Assembly (NCBI GenBank): GCA_947095535.1
Contig: OX352774.1
Coordinates: 70,990,416 to 71,054,415 of the forward strand
Reading direction: 5' to 3'
Length of the DNA: 64,000 nucleotides
Source: Poecilobothrus nobilitatus
Taxonomy: Eukaryota; Arthropoda; Insecta; Diptera; Dolichopodidae
Within the stretch, counting starts at the first letter, position 1. Every line of letters begins with the position of its first letter. Both the position numbers and the translations under genes were made by a program. The notes under the pieces were generated by a model, which worked only from the letters and a program-made list of their open reading frames with translations, was not told the DNA's origin and did no database searches. Positions 24,716-39,177 of the stretch are shown here, piece by piece.

Positions 24716-26734
24716 TTTGTGGTTTTTCTTTGCTTCATTTTCAATCAATTTCAATTTAATTGTACCATTTAAAGTCAAAGTGTTTTATTTTATTTTTCTG
24801 ATTGCTTGCTTTTGGCTCTGCTCTTGTTATAACAATGCTCAATTAAATTATACCTTTTATAGTATATAAAAAAAAAAAAAAGAAAAAAAAAATGGATAAT
24901 TGTTGGAAAATTATGCTTAAAAAAAAATAAAAAAAAAAAAAAATTATGACTATCAATGTTTTTCATCCATTCAAGCGTTTATTATAGCATTTTAAAATAA
25001 TGTTCAATGTTCAATGACCTAAATTTTTGAAAACAAAAAACACCAAAAAATATTCATTTTATTTAGATTTATTGAAAAAAAAAAAAAATAAATAAAATAA
25101 ATAAAATAATGGTAATGTCCGACAAATGAGATGATTAGGAAAACATTATTTTTTTTGTATTATGACTAAGGTATAAAAAAAATAATTAGCACGAAATACT
25201 ACATAGTTATAAAAAAAAATTAAAAAGTGGAAATCATGGAACGATTTAATATATACATATATATATACATACAGTAGAAATTTGTTTATTAAAACTTTTT
25301 TTTTTTTTTGTTTTACAAAATCTTCAGACATTTAAAAATTATTTAAAAAAAATTGTCGTATATCGAAATTCTTCTGAAGGAATTATTTTATTGACTGTTT
25401 GAAAAAGTTGAAATCTCACTTTCAAAGAATAGATTATACATACATATATATCTTTAATTTTGTTCAGTTTAAAGATAATTAAATTTGTAATCCTAATTCT
25501 CGCTCTAAAGCTCTATGGTAAATTCATCAATATAGAAATAACATCATCCAATATATGTAACAGATTTGATAAATAAAAGTGGAACAAGATAATTTTTTTT
25601 CACTCACAATTGTCAAATTTTTTCGTTAATCTGTTTATCTAAATTTTTCATTTTACTTCTAAAAATACTAAAATATCTTTAAACATATTCCAAAAAAAAA
25701 AAAAAAAAAAAAATTTTTTTATATCATTTAAAATTTTTACACGGTTTTTAAATTCAAAAAATTTTTGTAATTATTTAATTACATGAATAATTAACGATTA
25801 TTGCCTGTAATAGCATATCATGAGAATATCACACTGTTCATTAAACATTAAGAATAACCATTATTAAACTTTTTTTTTTTTTTTTTTTATTTTTCTATTT
25901 AGTTTTTAATTTTTTTTTTTTTTTTGCCCATTTCTTTTTTTTTTTTTTCGATTTGATACGAATAATTTGATTTTATTATCAAAAAAAAAAAAAAAAACAA
26001 AAACAAAAGAAAAAACAAAAATAATTTTACTTTAAATATAATTTTGCATGCTTAAATAAATTTTCCAAAATCCATTAACAAAAATTCGAAAACAAATAAA
26101 AAAAAAAAAAAAACAAAAAAAAAAAACCAATAATTTTCTTATTCATTCACTTTCCGTTCTCTTTCTGTTTTGTATGACTCCCTGTGTGACGAATTCATTT
26201 AATTATAAATATATACTTAAATATATTTATACACATATTTTATAAATATTTTATATATATTTAAAAAAAATATATATATATATATATATATGCAAAGGTA
26301 AATGACTCTAAAAAGGTAAAAAAAAAAAAATTTAATTTAAATTTTCGATTTCAAAATTATCACATTTTAGTTAGATAACAACAAACGAATATAACATCTT
26401 AATTATAATGTTTGTGTATGGGTTTATGTATATATTACATATACTGTGATAATTATCAATGTATGCATTCATGTATATGTATTACATACTGTGATAATTG
26501 TCGTGAATAGAAATTCTATTTCTTTTTTTTTTTTCAAAGTCATTGATTATTTATTTATTTTATTACATTCTTCAACATCATCTTCGCCACGGATTTTGTG
26601 ATATACCATATTCTTTTTACTTATATTTTATCTTAATTTTTCTTTAACGACAGTATCTAAAAATTTATATTGTATTGCATTTGGATTTCAGTTTGTACAA
26701 AAAAAATTATTTTTTAGTTAGAAAAGTCTAACGG

Positions 26735-27340
26735 ATTAAAACTTCGAAAAAAAATTTTCCGAACGAAAAAATCCCGAAACAAAAATATCGAAAAAAAAAA
26801 TCTAGGATTTAAATATTTTTTAAATTAATTTATCCCGAATGTTACAAAATCTTGAATACCAAAAACAAAAACCGAAATTAAATTTTGTGGGGAAAATCCC
26901 GAATTTTTTGATTTTAATATATATATATATACTTATTGTATATGTATGTGAAAAAAATAATTTAAGAATGGCTTCAGAGTTGGTACAAAACTAGAGTTTC
27001 AAAAATTTGTTTAGGGGGGGTTTTGGGGCTGTAGTCTGCCCTTAAATTCTTTGATGTTGAAATATGTAAAATATGTATGTATATGTAAAAAAGTAGTTAT
27101 AAAGGATTTTTGAGTTGGTTGCAAAATCATGGTTATACGCTTTTTATATACGCTAAAAATAATTTACTATATAATATTATACTTCTAATAAATATAAGAG
27201 CTTTTTTATTCAAGATATTTCTTTAAGGTTTTCCCAAGTAGTACTTTAATGCGCGCAAGAATAAGATTACGCAATTTTGAATAACAGTACTGAATTCGAA
27301 AAACAATTCAAGCTTTAAAATTGTAGAGAAAATATAATAA
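26735..27340 (+). repeat. Composite dispersed repeat with ~85-bp units, copy at 26.7-27.3 kb
   Basis: It contains two units, TTCAGAGTTGGTACAAAACT (about 26974) and TTTTGAGTTGGTTGCAAAAT followed by CATGGTTATACGC (about 27108). After them comes a distal part (TATAATATTATACTTC.., AAGTAGTACT.., ATTACGCAATTTTGAA) shared with 49045-49215. The left side has repeated AAATCCCGAA-type phrases like the AAATCCCAAA phrases at 48.3 kb. Confidence 0.6.
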
Positions 27341-29124
27341 AAATTATCGATTAGTAACAAATACAATAATTCTTTAAATTAATATTTGGTTTTTGAAAGC
27401 CTCGGTAAAAAACTTTAAAGGACACCCAAAAGAAGTTTCATTAGTCCTCTTTGAATCTGAGCAGATTTTTAACACGATAAAGAGAACCTAATTTTTACAC
27501 CAAATAATAAAAAAGGACTAAATAAATGAAAAAAAAGTCTCAAATTAGGAAATTGAATTTATAAATGATTTATTTTCTAAATATAGATACACTATTTGTA
27601 TTACTAAACGTTAAGGAAAATGTTAGCCCTTGATTTCTTTTCTAAAACTAAAATATTCCCTTAGATTGCTTTAGATTCCTGTTGCCTATGATTGCTTGAA
27701 CTTAAATTTGACGGTATAGTTCTACTGAATATTCAAGTTTATTATTTTAATCTGATCAAAAATTAAAGAGCAGTTCTATTAGAGATTAAATAATTACGAG
27801 AAGTATTTTCTGATGGACATGGGACTATTTAATATTCAATTAAATGGAACCTTCAGTGATTAAAGTTTAATTTTCGATTGTGTTTTGGAACAAATAAATA
27901 TAATATTTAATATGAAGAAAAAAAAAAAAAAAATACAATTATTAAACATTATTTTACATAGTAATTTATTTCATAATGAAAAAAAAACTCGATTAAAATT
28001 ATTTTTTTTTTACGCAATATGTGTGGGATTATTTAATTTTGTTTTTTACTAAAAATAAAATGAAGATTCTTTTTTTTTTTTTTTTTTGTTTTTGGATGAG
28101 AATTGAGTAAACTTTATTGTTAACTTTATTTGTGTTTATTATTATTATTTGTTTTTTTTTTTTTTTTTGTTCATTTTCATTTAAATGACATTTACAGACT
28201 TTGTTTTAATTTATTTGTAATAGATTTTGGTTTTTGTGTGGAGACAAACAAGACATTGAAATGTCAACTACTTCTTGTTTTTTTTTTAAATAAATAAAAA
28301 GTGAATTGAAAACCAAAAAAAAAAAAATTAAAATAAAATATTCATTAGAATTGAATTGAAAAATAAAAAAAAAAATAATTTAAACAATAGTTTTTTGTTA
28401 TATAAAACGAATAAAATGTGTCTGACTTTTACAACAAAAGCTAGCTACATTTCTAGTTATATGTATACCTATAGGTATTGACATTAATGTATTAATAATT
28501 TCAAGTTTTTTTTCCAAAATCTTATGAAATCTTTCGTTGTATCACTTACTTTTTATTTCAAACAAAATAATATGAATCTTATGAGTTTAATAAAACAGTT
28601 GTCAAAGTCACAAAATTATATAATATAAGACCAGACAATACTTATTGGATAAAAAATTAAATTTAAAAAAAAAACCGTTATTGTAACCGTTAATTGTGAA
28701 CATTTCTAAAATTGGTTTTATTCATTTAATATTTTTTTTTTTTTGTTTATGACTTTGGGTAAATATTTAATTTTGTGTAATTATTTTTTTTCTAAGGTTT
28801 TAGGAACATGCAGATGCCAGAACAATTACTTAACTTAATAGAATTTTATTTTCTTTAAGATATTCTTATTTTCACTTATTTTAATAATCTTATTTTACCT
28901 TAAATATATATACCTTAACTTGAAATAAGTTTTTTGCAAATTTAATTCGAAATTCTAATTGTACTTATCTCGTTTCGGTGATGAATTTTATTTCTGGTGA
29001 AGGGCTTTTTAGTAACATTCAGTTTAAAAAATAAATGTACTAAAAGAATTTTCTTTAAATCAAATTTGTAATTCATACATGGGAAAATACTTAAATAAAA
29101 TAAAATATCTGCCTGTCCTACAAT
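27341..29124. other. Noncoding AT-rich block
   Basis: A 40-base segment at about 27399-27440 (TCGGTAAAAAACTTTAAAGG..) resembles 12711-12750. Poly-T at 28071-28087 and 28150-28168. No gene is seen. Confidence 0.5.
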
Positions 29125-29400
29125 ATTGTAATAAGGCCGAAACTAAGACAATTGGTTGGTGTTATTACTGGCCATTGTTTTATCGGTAGACATGTTAGAA
29201 TATTAGAAATGCAAATGGACCTTAACTGTAGGTTTTCCAGAGGAAGTGACGCGATAGAGAGCGCGGAGCACTTTTAATATCCGCTTCTGTCCTAATTTGC
29301 CAAGGAGAAGGCTCGGTAGTTTTCTCGGAACTCTTGGATCCGAGAAGTCTTCAAAGCTTCTTCCGTTAGAGTGGCATAAATCTTGGAAAATTTAACATCG
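29125..29400 (+). pseudogene. Decayed LINE ORF2 C-terminal fragment (GHC knuckle)
   Basis: In one frame (codon starts at 29143 and on) it reads LRQLVGVITGHCFIGRH followed by LNCRFSRGSDAIESAEHF, then a stop at 29275. This is the conserved region after RNase H in many insect LINEs, T-GHC-x-x-x-x-H..C-R-x-C..E..E-x-H-x-x-C-x-CP. The second cysteine of CRxC is Ser here (TCC, 29236-29238). After a shift of frame the sequence FAKEKAR..SRNSW..EVFKAS resembles the end of that domain. The segment is visibly more GC-rich than its surroundings. It is a dead 3'-terminal piece, as expected of a 5'-truncated insertion. Confidence 0.85.
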
Positions 29401-32400
29401 ACTTTGATCGAATAGGTTCTCCTATGTTTTGTAGGTACTCTACTGATTTAGAGTCTTGTAAATACTAACCCGTTGGCTGACCCTTTATCAATAAACAAAA
29501 AAAAATTCAATTATTTACAAAAAAAAAAAAAAACTTAATAATAATTGAGAGTTTCTTTTTAATAATTCAAAAATCAAAAATTATTTTTTTTTTTTTCTAA
29601 TTTTCATAACCTATTATAAATTTGTCTATTATGTATATGTATATGTATTAGTATATGTATAACGATAATATTAAAATGTATATGTATTATGTACGTATTA
29701 TGCTTCCTTTAGGGCTATCCAAAAAAAAGCAAATAAAACAAGAAAGAAAAGTTGTTATTTTTTTAAAACCAATTAATTGAACATAATTTGTTTACATAAT
29801 ATATTCATTAAAAACAGTCAAAAACATTTTGTTTCCTTTTTATTCTTTTTTTTTTGTTTTGTTAATTAAAAAACAAATATATTTAAATTAAAATAAATTC
29901 ACTACAAGTTATATTAATGATTTACATTTGACTTTACATGGATTTTGTTTTAAAAACTGTCATTCTTTTTTTTTAAATGACATGTTGTTCTTTTGCATTT
30001 CATATTGACAGTATTGCAATGCATAAAAATGACAGATTATATCTATACTGTATAGTATGAAATTGAAAAATGACATATTATGTACAGTATTAATAATTCT
30101 TTATGGAATTTCACTTAATTTTACTTTTCGTTAATTTTTGAATAAAGAATAAATAAATTAAGAAACCGTTTATTTTCTACTTTTCTTTTTTTTTTTTTTT
30201 ATCTGACTTGAATTAACTTAAAATTTTATTATTATTTTATTACATTTTTTTTCCTCCTCAAATTAATTTCAACAAAACAGTTTTGGTTTTATTTTAATAT
30301 ACAAAATATACAGTAATCGAATGAAACAGAGAATGAGAAAAAAAAAATGAAATGGAAAATATTAATATTAAAAAAAAAAAAAAATTCACAAAAGAAAAGT
30401 AGTAAATTATAAAAGAATGAATTCTTTTGTTTTCATTAATAGTTTAAATTTATTTTTTTTTTGGTTATCAGGTCAAGTTATTTATTTTTTATTTGCTTTT
30501 GAGGAGTTGTTTTTAACTTCTAAGTCGAAAGGATCAAAAGATTTTTTTCATTTTTGAATTAATATTTATTTTTATTGTTGTTTTTTTTTTCTTATTATTT
30601 TTTAACACTTTGACTACCAAATATGCATATTTCACTTCCAAATGGCATATTATATTAAAAATTTATGTTAAATTTCAAATAAAACTATAGAAAGTTGCAA
30701 GGATAATCAATAAATGCATAAATTTGTATGTATATCTGCTTAATTTTTGTTAAAGAGCATGAGAATTAATATTTTCGGTATGATTTTTTGAGTCAAAATG
30801 ATATTATTTTTGATTAACATCTATTTTGGAAGAATCTATTATACTGGGATTGTTTAAGGCCGCAATTTAAAAAATCTATAACTGCTTCCAATATATAAAT
30901 GGTTTCATTTATTTTTTTTTTTAGATCTCAAAAAGTTTATAGGTATTAATAAAAATCCCTTATAGTATTAAACGTGTTAATAATAATATCAACAAACTAA
31001 AAAAAACCATTAAAATTTATGGTTACAGGTAAAAACACAGGTATCTAATTCTCTTTTTTTTTTAATATTCATTTAATACATGTATATGTACTATGTTAAA
31101 AGTATACAAATATATGTGTAGGTATATAAATAATTTATATAAACAAGGTGTGTTGAAGAAAACGAAGGATTCTACAAAGTCAATTTTATTTTTTTCTTTT
31201 TCCTATTAAATTTTGAAAATAAAACAAAAATTTGTGAGTTATGTTGTGTTGTATTATTATGTTGGAGGTTTTATATTGTATGTTGTTATTGTAGTTTTTT
31301 TTTTCTGTTTATCGAATAAAGTCAATATAAAGAGGTTTTTAAATTGTTGTTCTTTCAACACACTACAAAATTTAGCTAAAAAAAAAAAAAAAAAAAACAG
31401 AATGGATCTTGGATTTTTTAAGAAGTTTTTAATATGTATAGGAATAGATTGGAATGGGATTGAATTGTATTGAATGAAAGAGAAAATAATAACAACAAAA
31501 AGAAAGAAAAATCAAGGGAACGCCACAATTTTTATAAATGGTTTCGCATTAACAAGTTCATAGACAAAAAACCAAAAGAAAAAAAAAAAAAGAAAGAAAA
31601 AACTGTTAAGAGCCAGGCTATTTATACAAAAATAGGAAGAAACAATGAATAAAAATAAAGAAAAAAAAAAATTACAAAAAAAAAAAAATAACTACGACTA
31701 GATTTGTATTAAAAAAAATATTAAAAACAAAAAAATTGAAATATTAGTTGTATATTATATATATGCACATGTATGTAATATATATTTATGTTTTTTTTAC
31801 CTTTTATTTTGTACAATAACGAACATTTTAACTTTAACTTCTTATTTTTTTCTTTTTCTTTGTTTAATAAAAATAAAAGATACTTTTTTAAATTATTAGA
31901 TCAATAGGTAACTTGTTGATGGGTAGTTTTTAACTGATTTTTTATTTTATTTTTTTTTTTTTTTTTTAAACAAATACGTGTTATTGTCATCAATCCGACA
32001 TATTGAAAAATTATCATAATTTTAAGTCACCTATCAATTTTTATCTTTGTATCTGTTATTGTATCTGTATTTTAATATTTCAAAATTTGCTACTAAGTTA
32101 TTCCTTTTTGTAAGAATTGATTACTTTAAAAGTAATTCTATCATTACAAGATACCAAAAATAGTGATTTGTAAAATTTTTTAAGAGTTTGCATAATATAT
32201 TGTATATACTTTTTGACCCAAACCATTTTTTCTCCCTCTTATATAAGTATATTAATTTACTCGTCTAAAAAGTTTTATAATCATTGACTTTATCCTTTGG
32301 ACTAGATTATGTTAGATTTATTTAAGAAGTACAAATGACACTGAGACCTTTTAATGTAGATCTATTGTGCTCCATCTGTTACTACTTGTTGTGGATTTGC

Positions 32401-32410
32401 CTTCACTTAT
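29401..32410. other. Noncoding AT-rich block
   Basis: The start (to about 29490) may be the 3' tail of the LINE piece. Otherwise poly-A/T tracts and GTATAT simple repeats (29631-29690). The frames at 31213-31652 are Lys/Asn/Phe-rich low complexity. The last 80 bases before 32411 are probably 3' UTR of the LINE fragment that follows. Confidence 0.5.
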
Positions 32411-33062
32411 AACACTTCTGTCAGCCCTACTGCCTCTATGAAAGTAAAGACCCTAAATAATCCAATACAAAGGTTTATTGCTAGCAGTTCATCTTCAGCA
32501 AAGAAATGCGCTCCTAGATGCACATATCTTGCTCGGAGTAAAGCTCCGCAGTTTTAAATATATAACCTGGAGTTTCCTTCTCTTCTTGGCAGAATCTGCA
32601 TATACCATCATTTGATATTCCAATTTTCTTTAAATGCCCCTTTAGCCGGCAATGCCCGGTAGACATTCTGTCAAAATTCTCAATTTACTTTTACTGCAAT
32701 CCTTATATTTTACCATATCTTTTTCGGTTATAGTTTTCCAGATTCTCTTTGGATTGTTCGAGCCCAGATTTTTCATTCCATAGTTTGCTCCTAGAGTTTT
32801 CCTCTTCGATTTTAGTGCTTCTCTTATTTTGTATTTACCTATGACATAAAAAGATTCGAGACCTGTAAAAGGAGTTGCCGCTCCTTCTTTTGTAAGGCGA
32901 CCCGCTTCCTCATTCTTTTTTATAGCTAGGTGTCCAGGTACCCAGTAGAAGGTTACTTAATTATTTGTTCCCGAGCGGTTTAATTTCACTAGGGACTCCC
33001 AAACTAATTGAAGTTTAATTACTTCTGAGTTTAGTGCTTTTGGTCTGTAGATTAAATTGCTA
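32411..33062 (-). pseudogene. Decayed LINE ORF2: RNase H domain plus C-terminal knuckle
   Basis: The minus strand reads ALNSEVIKLQLVWESL, an in-frame stop near 32958, then VTFYWVPGHLAIKKNEEAGR and LTKEGAATPF. This is the RNase H end of Jockey/I-type LINEs, where the family motif is WVPGH-x-GIEGNE-x-AD-x-LA-x-x-GA. A linker with SKSKLR is followed by a frameshift near 32646-32669. The frame after it gives STGHCRLKGHLKKIGIS, DGICRFCQEEKETPGY, a stop near 32515 and a C-terminal LFRVFTFIEAVGL. The stops and frameshift prove it inactive. The insertion is 5'-truncated at about 33065 and ends after 32411 in a short 3' UTR. It contrasts in base composition with the flanks. Confidence 0.92.
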
Positions 33063-36000
33063 TTTGTCTTTTTAATTAGGTAAGACTAACTGAATAACAT
33101 TCGATTTTCTTTTTTTTAGGTTTAAAATTTTACATCTAATTCAGATAATTTCGTTTTGCGATTTATTAAATTGTTTTATAAACTTACACACTGTAGGTAG
33201 AACACAATTTGGACTAATAAATATCACATTTATTACTGCAATTGCATTTGAATTTGAGGTTTTTACCAATGCAGACTTTCGTGAATAATCAAAAGCCATT
33301 CTTTAATTATTTGACATTTAAGTAATTTTATTGAGCAGTAGATATTAAGGATTTTTGTTTCCTTTTTAAAAAGATATGATTTTTCCAATATATAACAAAA
33401 ATCTATATACAAATGATGACAATATTAAATTCCTTCAGTATAATAAATGTGAATTAAATATTATTCCGTTTATTTTCAATTTTCTTGACATTGATATATT
33501 TATTTGTTTGTTTTCTTTTTTTTTTATTTGTTTATCAGAATAACCTATAAAAAGAAAAGTAATAAAAGAATGTACCTTATAACTGACCAGGTACATACCA
33601 TATTGGACAAGTTACTTTTAACTTTCTTTTTGTTTCTTTTCTTTAGGATTTTTTTTATTTTCTTTTATATATTCCTTTTTGTTATTTTTATCTATTAAAT
33701 AACTTTTGAGAATCTGTTTAGAAATCTAATTTTTATCAATCAAGTACATAAGTATATTATTTTTTTTTTAATTCTAAGAAATATTTTACAATAATATGTA
33801 CTTATATACATATTATATATAAGTATATTTGTTTTTCAATGACCCAAATATTATTTATGTATAATATCAAATATATATTAAATGGTTTTTATAAAAAAAA
33901 AATAAAAAAATTCTACGAAAGGATCAAAGAATAAACGTCATTTCAAATGAAGAAATTAATAATTTTCATTGAAGAATTCTTCTTAATTTCATCTCTTATG
34001 TGTATTATGTATTATTTTTGCATTGTACCTATAGATTTGTTTTTTTTTTTTTTCGGAATTATATTCAAATAAAATAGTTTTATTTGTTTTTCAATGAAAT
34101 TTGTATAGAATATATCTATTTGAATGAGAAAAATTTGGTCAAAGGATATATATATGTGCGTTTTTCAGTAGTTTGTCAGTTGTCAAAATTTACTTTTATA
34201 TTATTTGAGAACTAATTTTTAGTATCCTATAATAATATTGATTGTGTGAAAATTATTATATTCTAAAGTTCCTTTTAACATGATCTTACAAGATTGTGTG
34301 ATTATTAATTTTTGTTTATGACAATAAAAAAACATTTAAAAACGTGTAAATTAATAAAAGAATATCCTTTAATACATTGTATTAGTTTTGAAGTAAACGG
34401 TTTTTAAATAAAAATGATTTATTATATCGAAAATCAATTCTTTTATTGATTTAATACATAATTGTAATAAAAAGTTTGATTGTATATCATCTGGAGCTGA
34501 AAATATACCATAACGTTGTTTTTTTGTTTTTTGACTCGAACCTAACGTTCTTTAATTCATTACATAAATCTTGTTTATTTATAAATATTACAATTTTCAA
34601 CATTTTGAGTCAAAAGTTTATGAAATTAATTTTTTTTTTTTTTTAAGATCTTTTAAAGGTTTTCTATATTAAAATTAATTTTCTGGTTGTTTATCACATT
34701 TTTAATCTTATTATTACTCTTTGTTCTTATATACATAAATTTGACATCGAAACTATAAAGCTATGCCGGTTATTCATTAATTTGCTTTAATTCTAGATTA
34801 TTTTCTAACTGTGAAATTAATTTTAGTAACTAATGATGATTGATGAACAAATGATGACTAAAATTAATCAAAAACAAAATTAAACCAAATTTATCATACT
34901 GGATTATATTTTAAATTTAGATTAAAAATATTTCTTAAAGTCATGTTTAATAATTCTTTTAAAAATTAAAACGTAAAATTGATTTTTTATTTATTTAAAT
35001 TTTAACTCTTAAATAAAATATAAAATCGTAACTTTTAACTTTAATTAAATTTTTTAAATTTCATTTTTTTTTTGTTTCAATGTTTCGTTTTATTTTGTTT
35101 CAAGTCTCTTCCTTCAAAAAAAAAAAAAAAAAAAAACAAACCTTTCAAAAGCATTTAAATATTGATAAAAGAAATATGTCTGTTTGTTGTGTACTTGACG
35201 TATATATACTTGTATTGTTGAACTTTTTAACTCTCTTTGAATAAAATAACAGAAATAAAACATAAGAAAAGAAGTCAAAAAAAAAAAAAGAGAAAATTAG
35301 AGGAGAGGAAGAGATACGGGTGAGAAAAAAAAAATCGGCAATCTTTAAGCAAATTTTTTATTTAATTCTTATTTTTATTTTTTTTTTTTTTTGTAAATTA
35401 AAACAACCTGACAACTTTTTTGTTCGCAAAAAGAAAAAAAAAAATTAAAGATTAAAAAGTTATTTATATGCATATAATTTTGTACAAGTGTATAAATAAA
35501 TTAGGATTGCCAGTTTGTTTAAAACTTGTTATATTTAATTATAAAACTTTTTAGGTTGTAAATATTTACATTCAAATATTTGAGTCTTTTCTGCCAAAAT
35601 AAAGTTTTTATATTTTGTTTTTTAAGATAATTTTATTACAGCTATACTTTAATGAAACTTCTGATTGGGATCGTAAAAATAAAAAAGAAACTATTAAACA
35701 AAACTAGCGGACGGTGTCTTAAAATCAAAAAATTTCAAGTTCAATAAAAATCAAAATTAGAACTTCTTATGCCTTCTTGGGAAAGCCAAATTATTTTAGT
35801 GAAAAATTTGATATTAAGGATGTTTTTTTTATATGGAAAGAAAATTTTGTATGAAGGATATTTTTTATATTATACAAGTGACTGAGTTAATGTTAAGAAT
35901 TGTTTTTTTTTGTAAACAAACTTAGATTTATTCAAATTAAATTTAAATGTTCATATACCTAGTCATACCATGTTGTAAAATATTTTTAAATTTATAAACT

Positions 36001-39000
36001 AATTTTGAAAACAAAATTTTAAAAAGATAAAATGATCCATAAGGAAATGTTAATAACCTGTTCACTCATCTTTCGAAAAGCATAATTAAGCTTAAATATT
36101 GGATCTAAATAGGAATAGATAAATCCTTTTATTCTTTAATTAACATAAAAAAATCAAACCCTAATCGACGTGTTATTTAAATTCTTATAGTGCATAACTT
36201 AAACTTATTGGTATTAAATTAAAGAACAAGGTTGGAATACTGTTCTAAGACATAACTTTTTTTAAATTACCTCTCTTTTTCAAATGATCAGAATTAAGTT
36301 CATAACTAATCTTTGATTAACACAAAACTAATAATATCTGGCCTGCCTCAAGTACAACATATAAAATTAGATGCATATAGATATGATATAAATTTATTAG
36401 AATAATCAACAAAACAAAATTCGCAAAAACAAGAAAACCATTTATTTATTATTATACTCCATATATATATATATATATATATATATATTACACATTATAA
36501 GATTAAGCTATATATATACACTACGGTTTAACACGATTTTTATAAAAAAAAAAAGAAGAAAAATTAAAATTTCAAAAAAGTAACAAAAAAAAAAAAGAAA
36601 TTAGTCATAATAATCATCAGCATTATCAATGATAATCAGCATTAACATCAACATTATTATCATTCCTTTTTGAATTTTTAATTTTCGTAAAATTTATTGG
36701 TTATAATTTCTAGTTTTCTGTTGTATTTTTGTTGAATTTTAATTAATACAACAAAAAAAAATTTATATATATATATATAGCTATATATATGTATACCATA
36801 CAAGTATATATAATATATACATAATCGTATATTTATTAGATTTGAATATATTTAAAATCTAGTTTATACCATGAATATAAACTTAACAAAAAAAAAAAAA
36901 GAAAAAAACAACAACAACAACAACAGGGAAAAAAGAAAAGAAAAAGAAAAATAACCTTCATATCCGAAAGGCATCACCATCATCATTGTAATTATTGCCG
37001 TGAATACAAAAACTTGAGCCATTTTAACGACTCATAAAAATCGATCTAGAAATTCAAAAAAAAAAAAAGAAATGTTCTGGATTCATTTTTTTTTTTTTTT
37101 TAAATAATAAACAAAGAATTAAAAACCCCAAAAAAAAAAAAAAAAGCAAAAAACCCGCAATATTATAATGTTTGGCATTATAACTCTATAATAATAATAA
37201 TACTGGACAAATTTTAATCGTTATTTTAATAACGGTAATATATTTTATTAATTATTTAATAATTTATTTTTTTTATTTTATTAATGCCATATTTTTAATT
37301 AAAAAATTTAAAACAGAGTAAAAATAAATTGAGCACCTATAAATATGCAAAATATTTCTTCAAATGTAATTTCAACTTAAACAAACGCATAATGATTTTG
37401 GTAACCAAAGCCAAATGTAATATTAGAATATATTTATTTTTTCCAGTTTTTTTTTTTATTTTTATTTTATTTAAAAATTCTAAAAAGATTCCAATGATTC
37501 CATTTTATATTTTGAAATAATTTTGACCTGTTTTATTACAGTTTTTTTTTAATAGTTATAGGTACAAGAAGTTTTAATTTCCCAGCTGTTTTGAAGCCTA
37601 TATTGTACACCGATTTTACTAATTTTTGTCGTATTATGGAAACTATAAATAAAGACAGACAGATAGTATTATAAATTATCATAGTAGTTTCATAATTTTT
37701 TTTAATAGAAAAATTGGAAAAAAAATACTATTCAAAATCATCTGAAGGATTATATGTTATAAATTATGTAATTATAAACTAAAAGAATAATTTATACATC
37801 GATTCTTATTTTAATAATAACCTTAAGTTTATATTTAAAAGGGATTTAAAATAGTCTAATGGTCATTTTAAATTTTTTTTTTCTAATTTTTATTTCTAAT
37901 TACAATCATAAAATCCCGAAGGAAATTTTTATTTTTTTTTAATGTGAAATCTTATGTATAGAATATATTTTTAGTCGACAATTTGATCACTATTATTTAA
38001 GTGTTATTTAATGTAAATGACATCTAAAACCATAGATAAATTTTGTTAGTTATATTAATCTTTGTTATAAACCTAATTAAGTGTTATTAAATACTTGGAG
38101 TACTTTGTTGTATTTAACACAATACATATATATATTATATATTTTTAGAACGATTGACCCTCTTTTATTCACAATTAAAATATTTGTAATCCCTTATCAA
38201 AAAAATAAAATTGGGCACTTAAAATACAACGAACATTATATTATAGTGAAACCCATTTTAAAAATAAATGACAAGTTCTAAATAGAGTGTTAAAATTATA
38301 TAATAATATTAATTAAAGTACTTAAAATAAGGTTATCTCTAATATCCGATAGAACTGTAAGATTTTGTTTTACGGATTGAAATCCTTATTCATCTTTTTC
38401 TCTGTTTAATTCTTTTCTTTACGGGGTGATTTATTGTTTCTGATTTTGACCATTATATACGAGTTTACTACATCATAATTCCACTTGGAATATAAGAAAT
38501 CATGAAAATCTGCAATTTAACTACTTTTGCATCCAATTTTGGAAAATAAATTTTTAAAAACATCTCAATATCAAAAAATTTCAAAAATAAACTTTAATTT
38601 CAATTTTGTTTTTCGTTTTTTAGATTTTTTTCTTCTTTAATTTTTTTTTGTATTTATATACACTCTGGATAAACTTTAAACCTACAAATATGCCTTATCA
38701 AAGATTTTGATAAGAAATAATTAGGTATGTAATGCTATTAATTATTGATACAAAACCAAAAAAAAAAAAAAAATGAAAAACAAAACATTTTTTCCAAAAA
38801 AAAAATTATCTTATCTTTAAGGGAATTTAGAACTGATGTAGCAGTAGTCATTAATGAAAGATAAAAACAAATTCTATATTAAAAATATTTATGTAAGTCA
38901 CGTATAAAATATTTTAAGAATTTACAATTTATCCATTATTAAATAAGTTGACAGGTATATAAATAATAAGAAATAGGATCAATTTTTTAATGGTTTAGAA

Positions 39001-39177
39001 ATGAAAAAAAAAAGCAAAACAATAATATTATCTTTTTATGTACACGAACAAAAGGAATTCAATTTTTTTTTAAATCTTTTGAATTTTTTTTAAAGCATAC
39101 AACTGTTGCAATCTAAATATAAATAAAAGCATAAGTACATTATTCGGATCTAAATTACAACTGAGGTACGAAAATGT
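33063..39177. other. Long noncoding, probably intronic, AT-rich block
   Basis: Contains an AT microsatellite (36461-36489), a CAA run (36908-36925), ATC/ATT triplet-rich sequence (36604-36664) and poly-A (35118-35136, 38758-38773). Frames at 33504-33698, 37329-37520 and 38081-38281 have no recognisable domain. No gene is supported. Confidence 0.5.

Larger units (their letters stand above)
20440..26734. other. Long noncoding, probably intronic, AT-rich block
   Basis: Contents are a perfect 25-bp duplication (23565-23614), a CRE-like palindrome (24578-24591), TA microsatellites (24681-24707, 26271-26291), poly-A at 25690-25712 and a duplicated ACATAyACTGTGATAATT-type phrase near 26440 and 26488. 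The overlapping open frames at 22876-23284 face each other on opposite strands and match nothing I know. No gene is supported. Confidence 0.5.

Noticed and set aside
31213..31652. Two adjacent plus-strand frames (86 and 60 codons)
   Set aside because: The second is almost entirely Lys/Asn/Glu/Arg from A-rich DNA, and neither shows a family motif.
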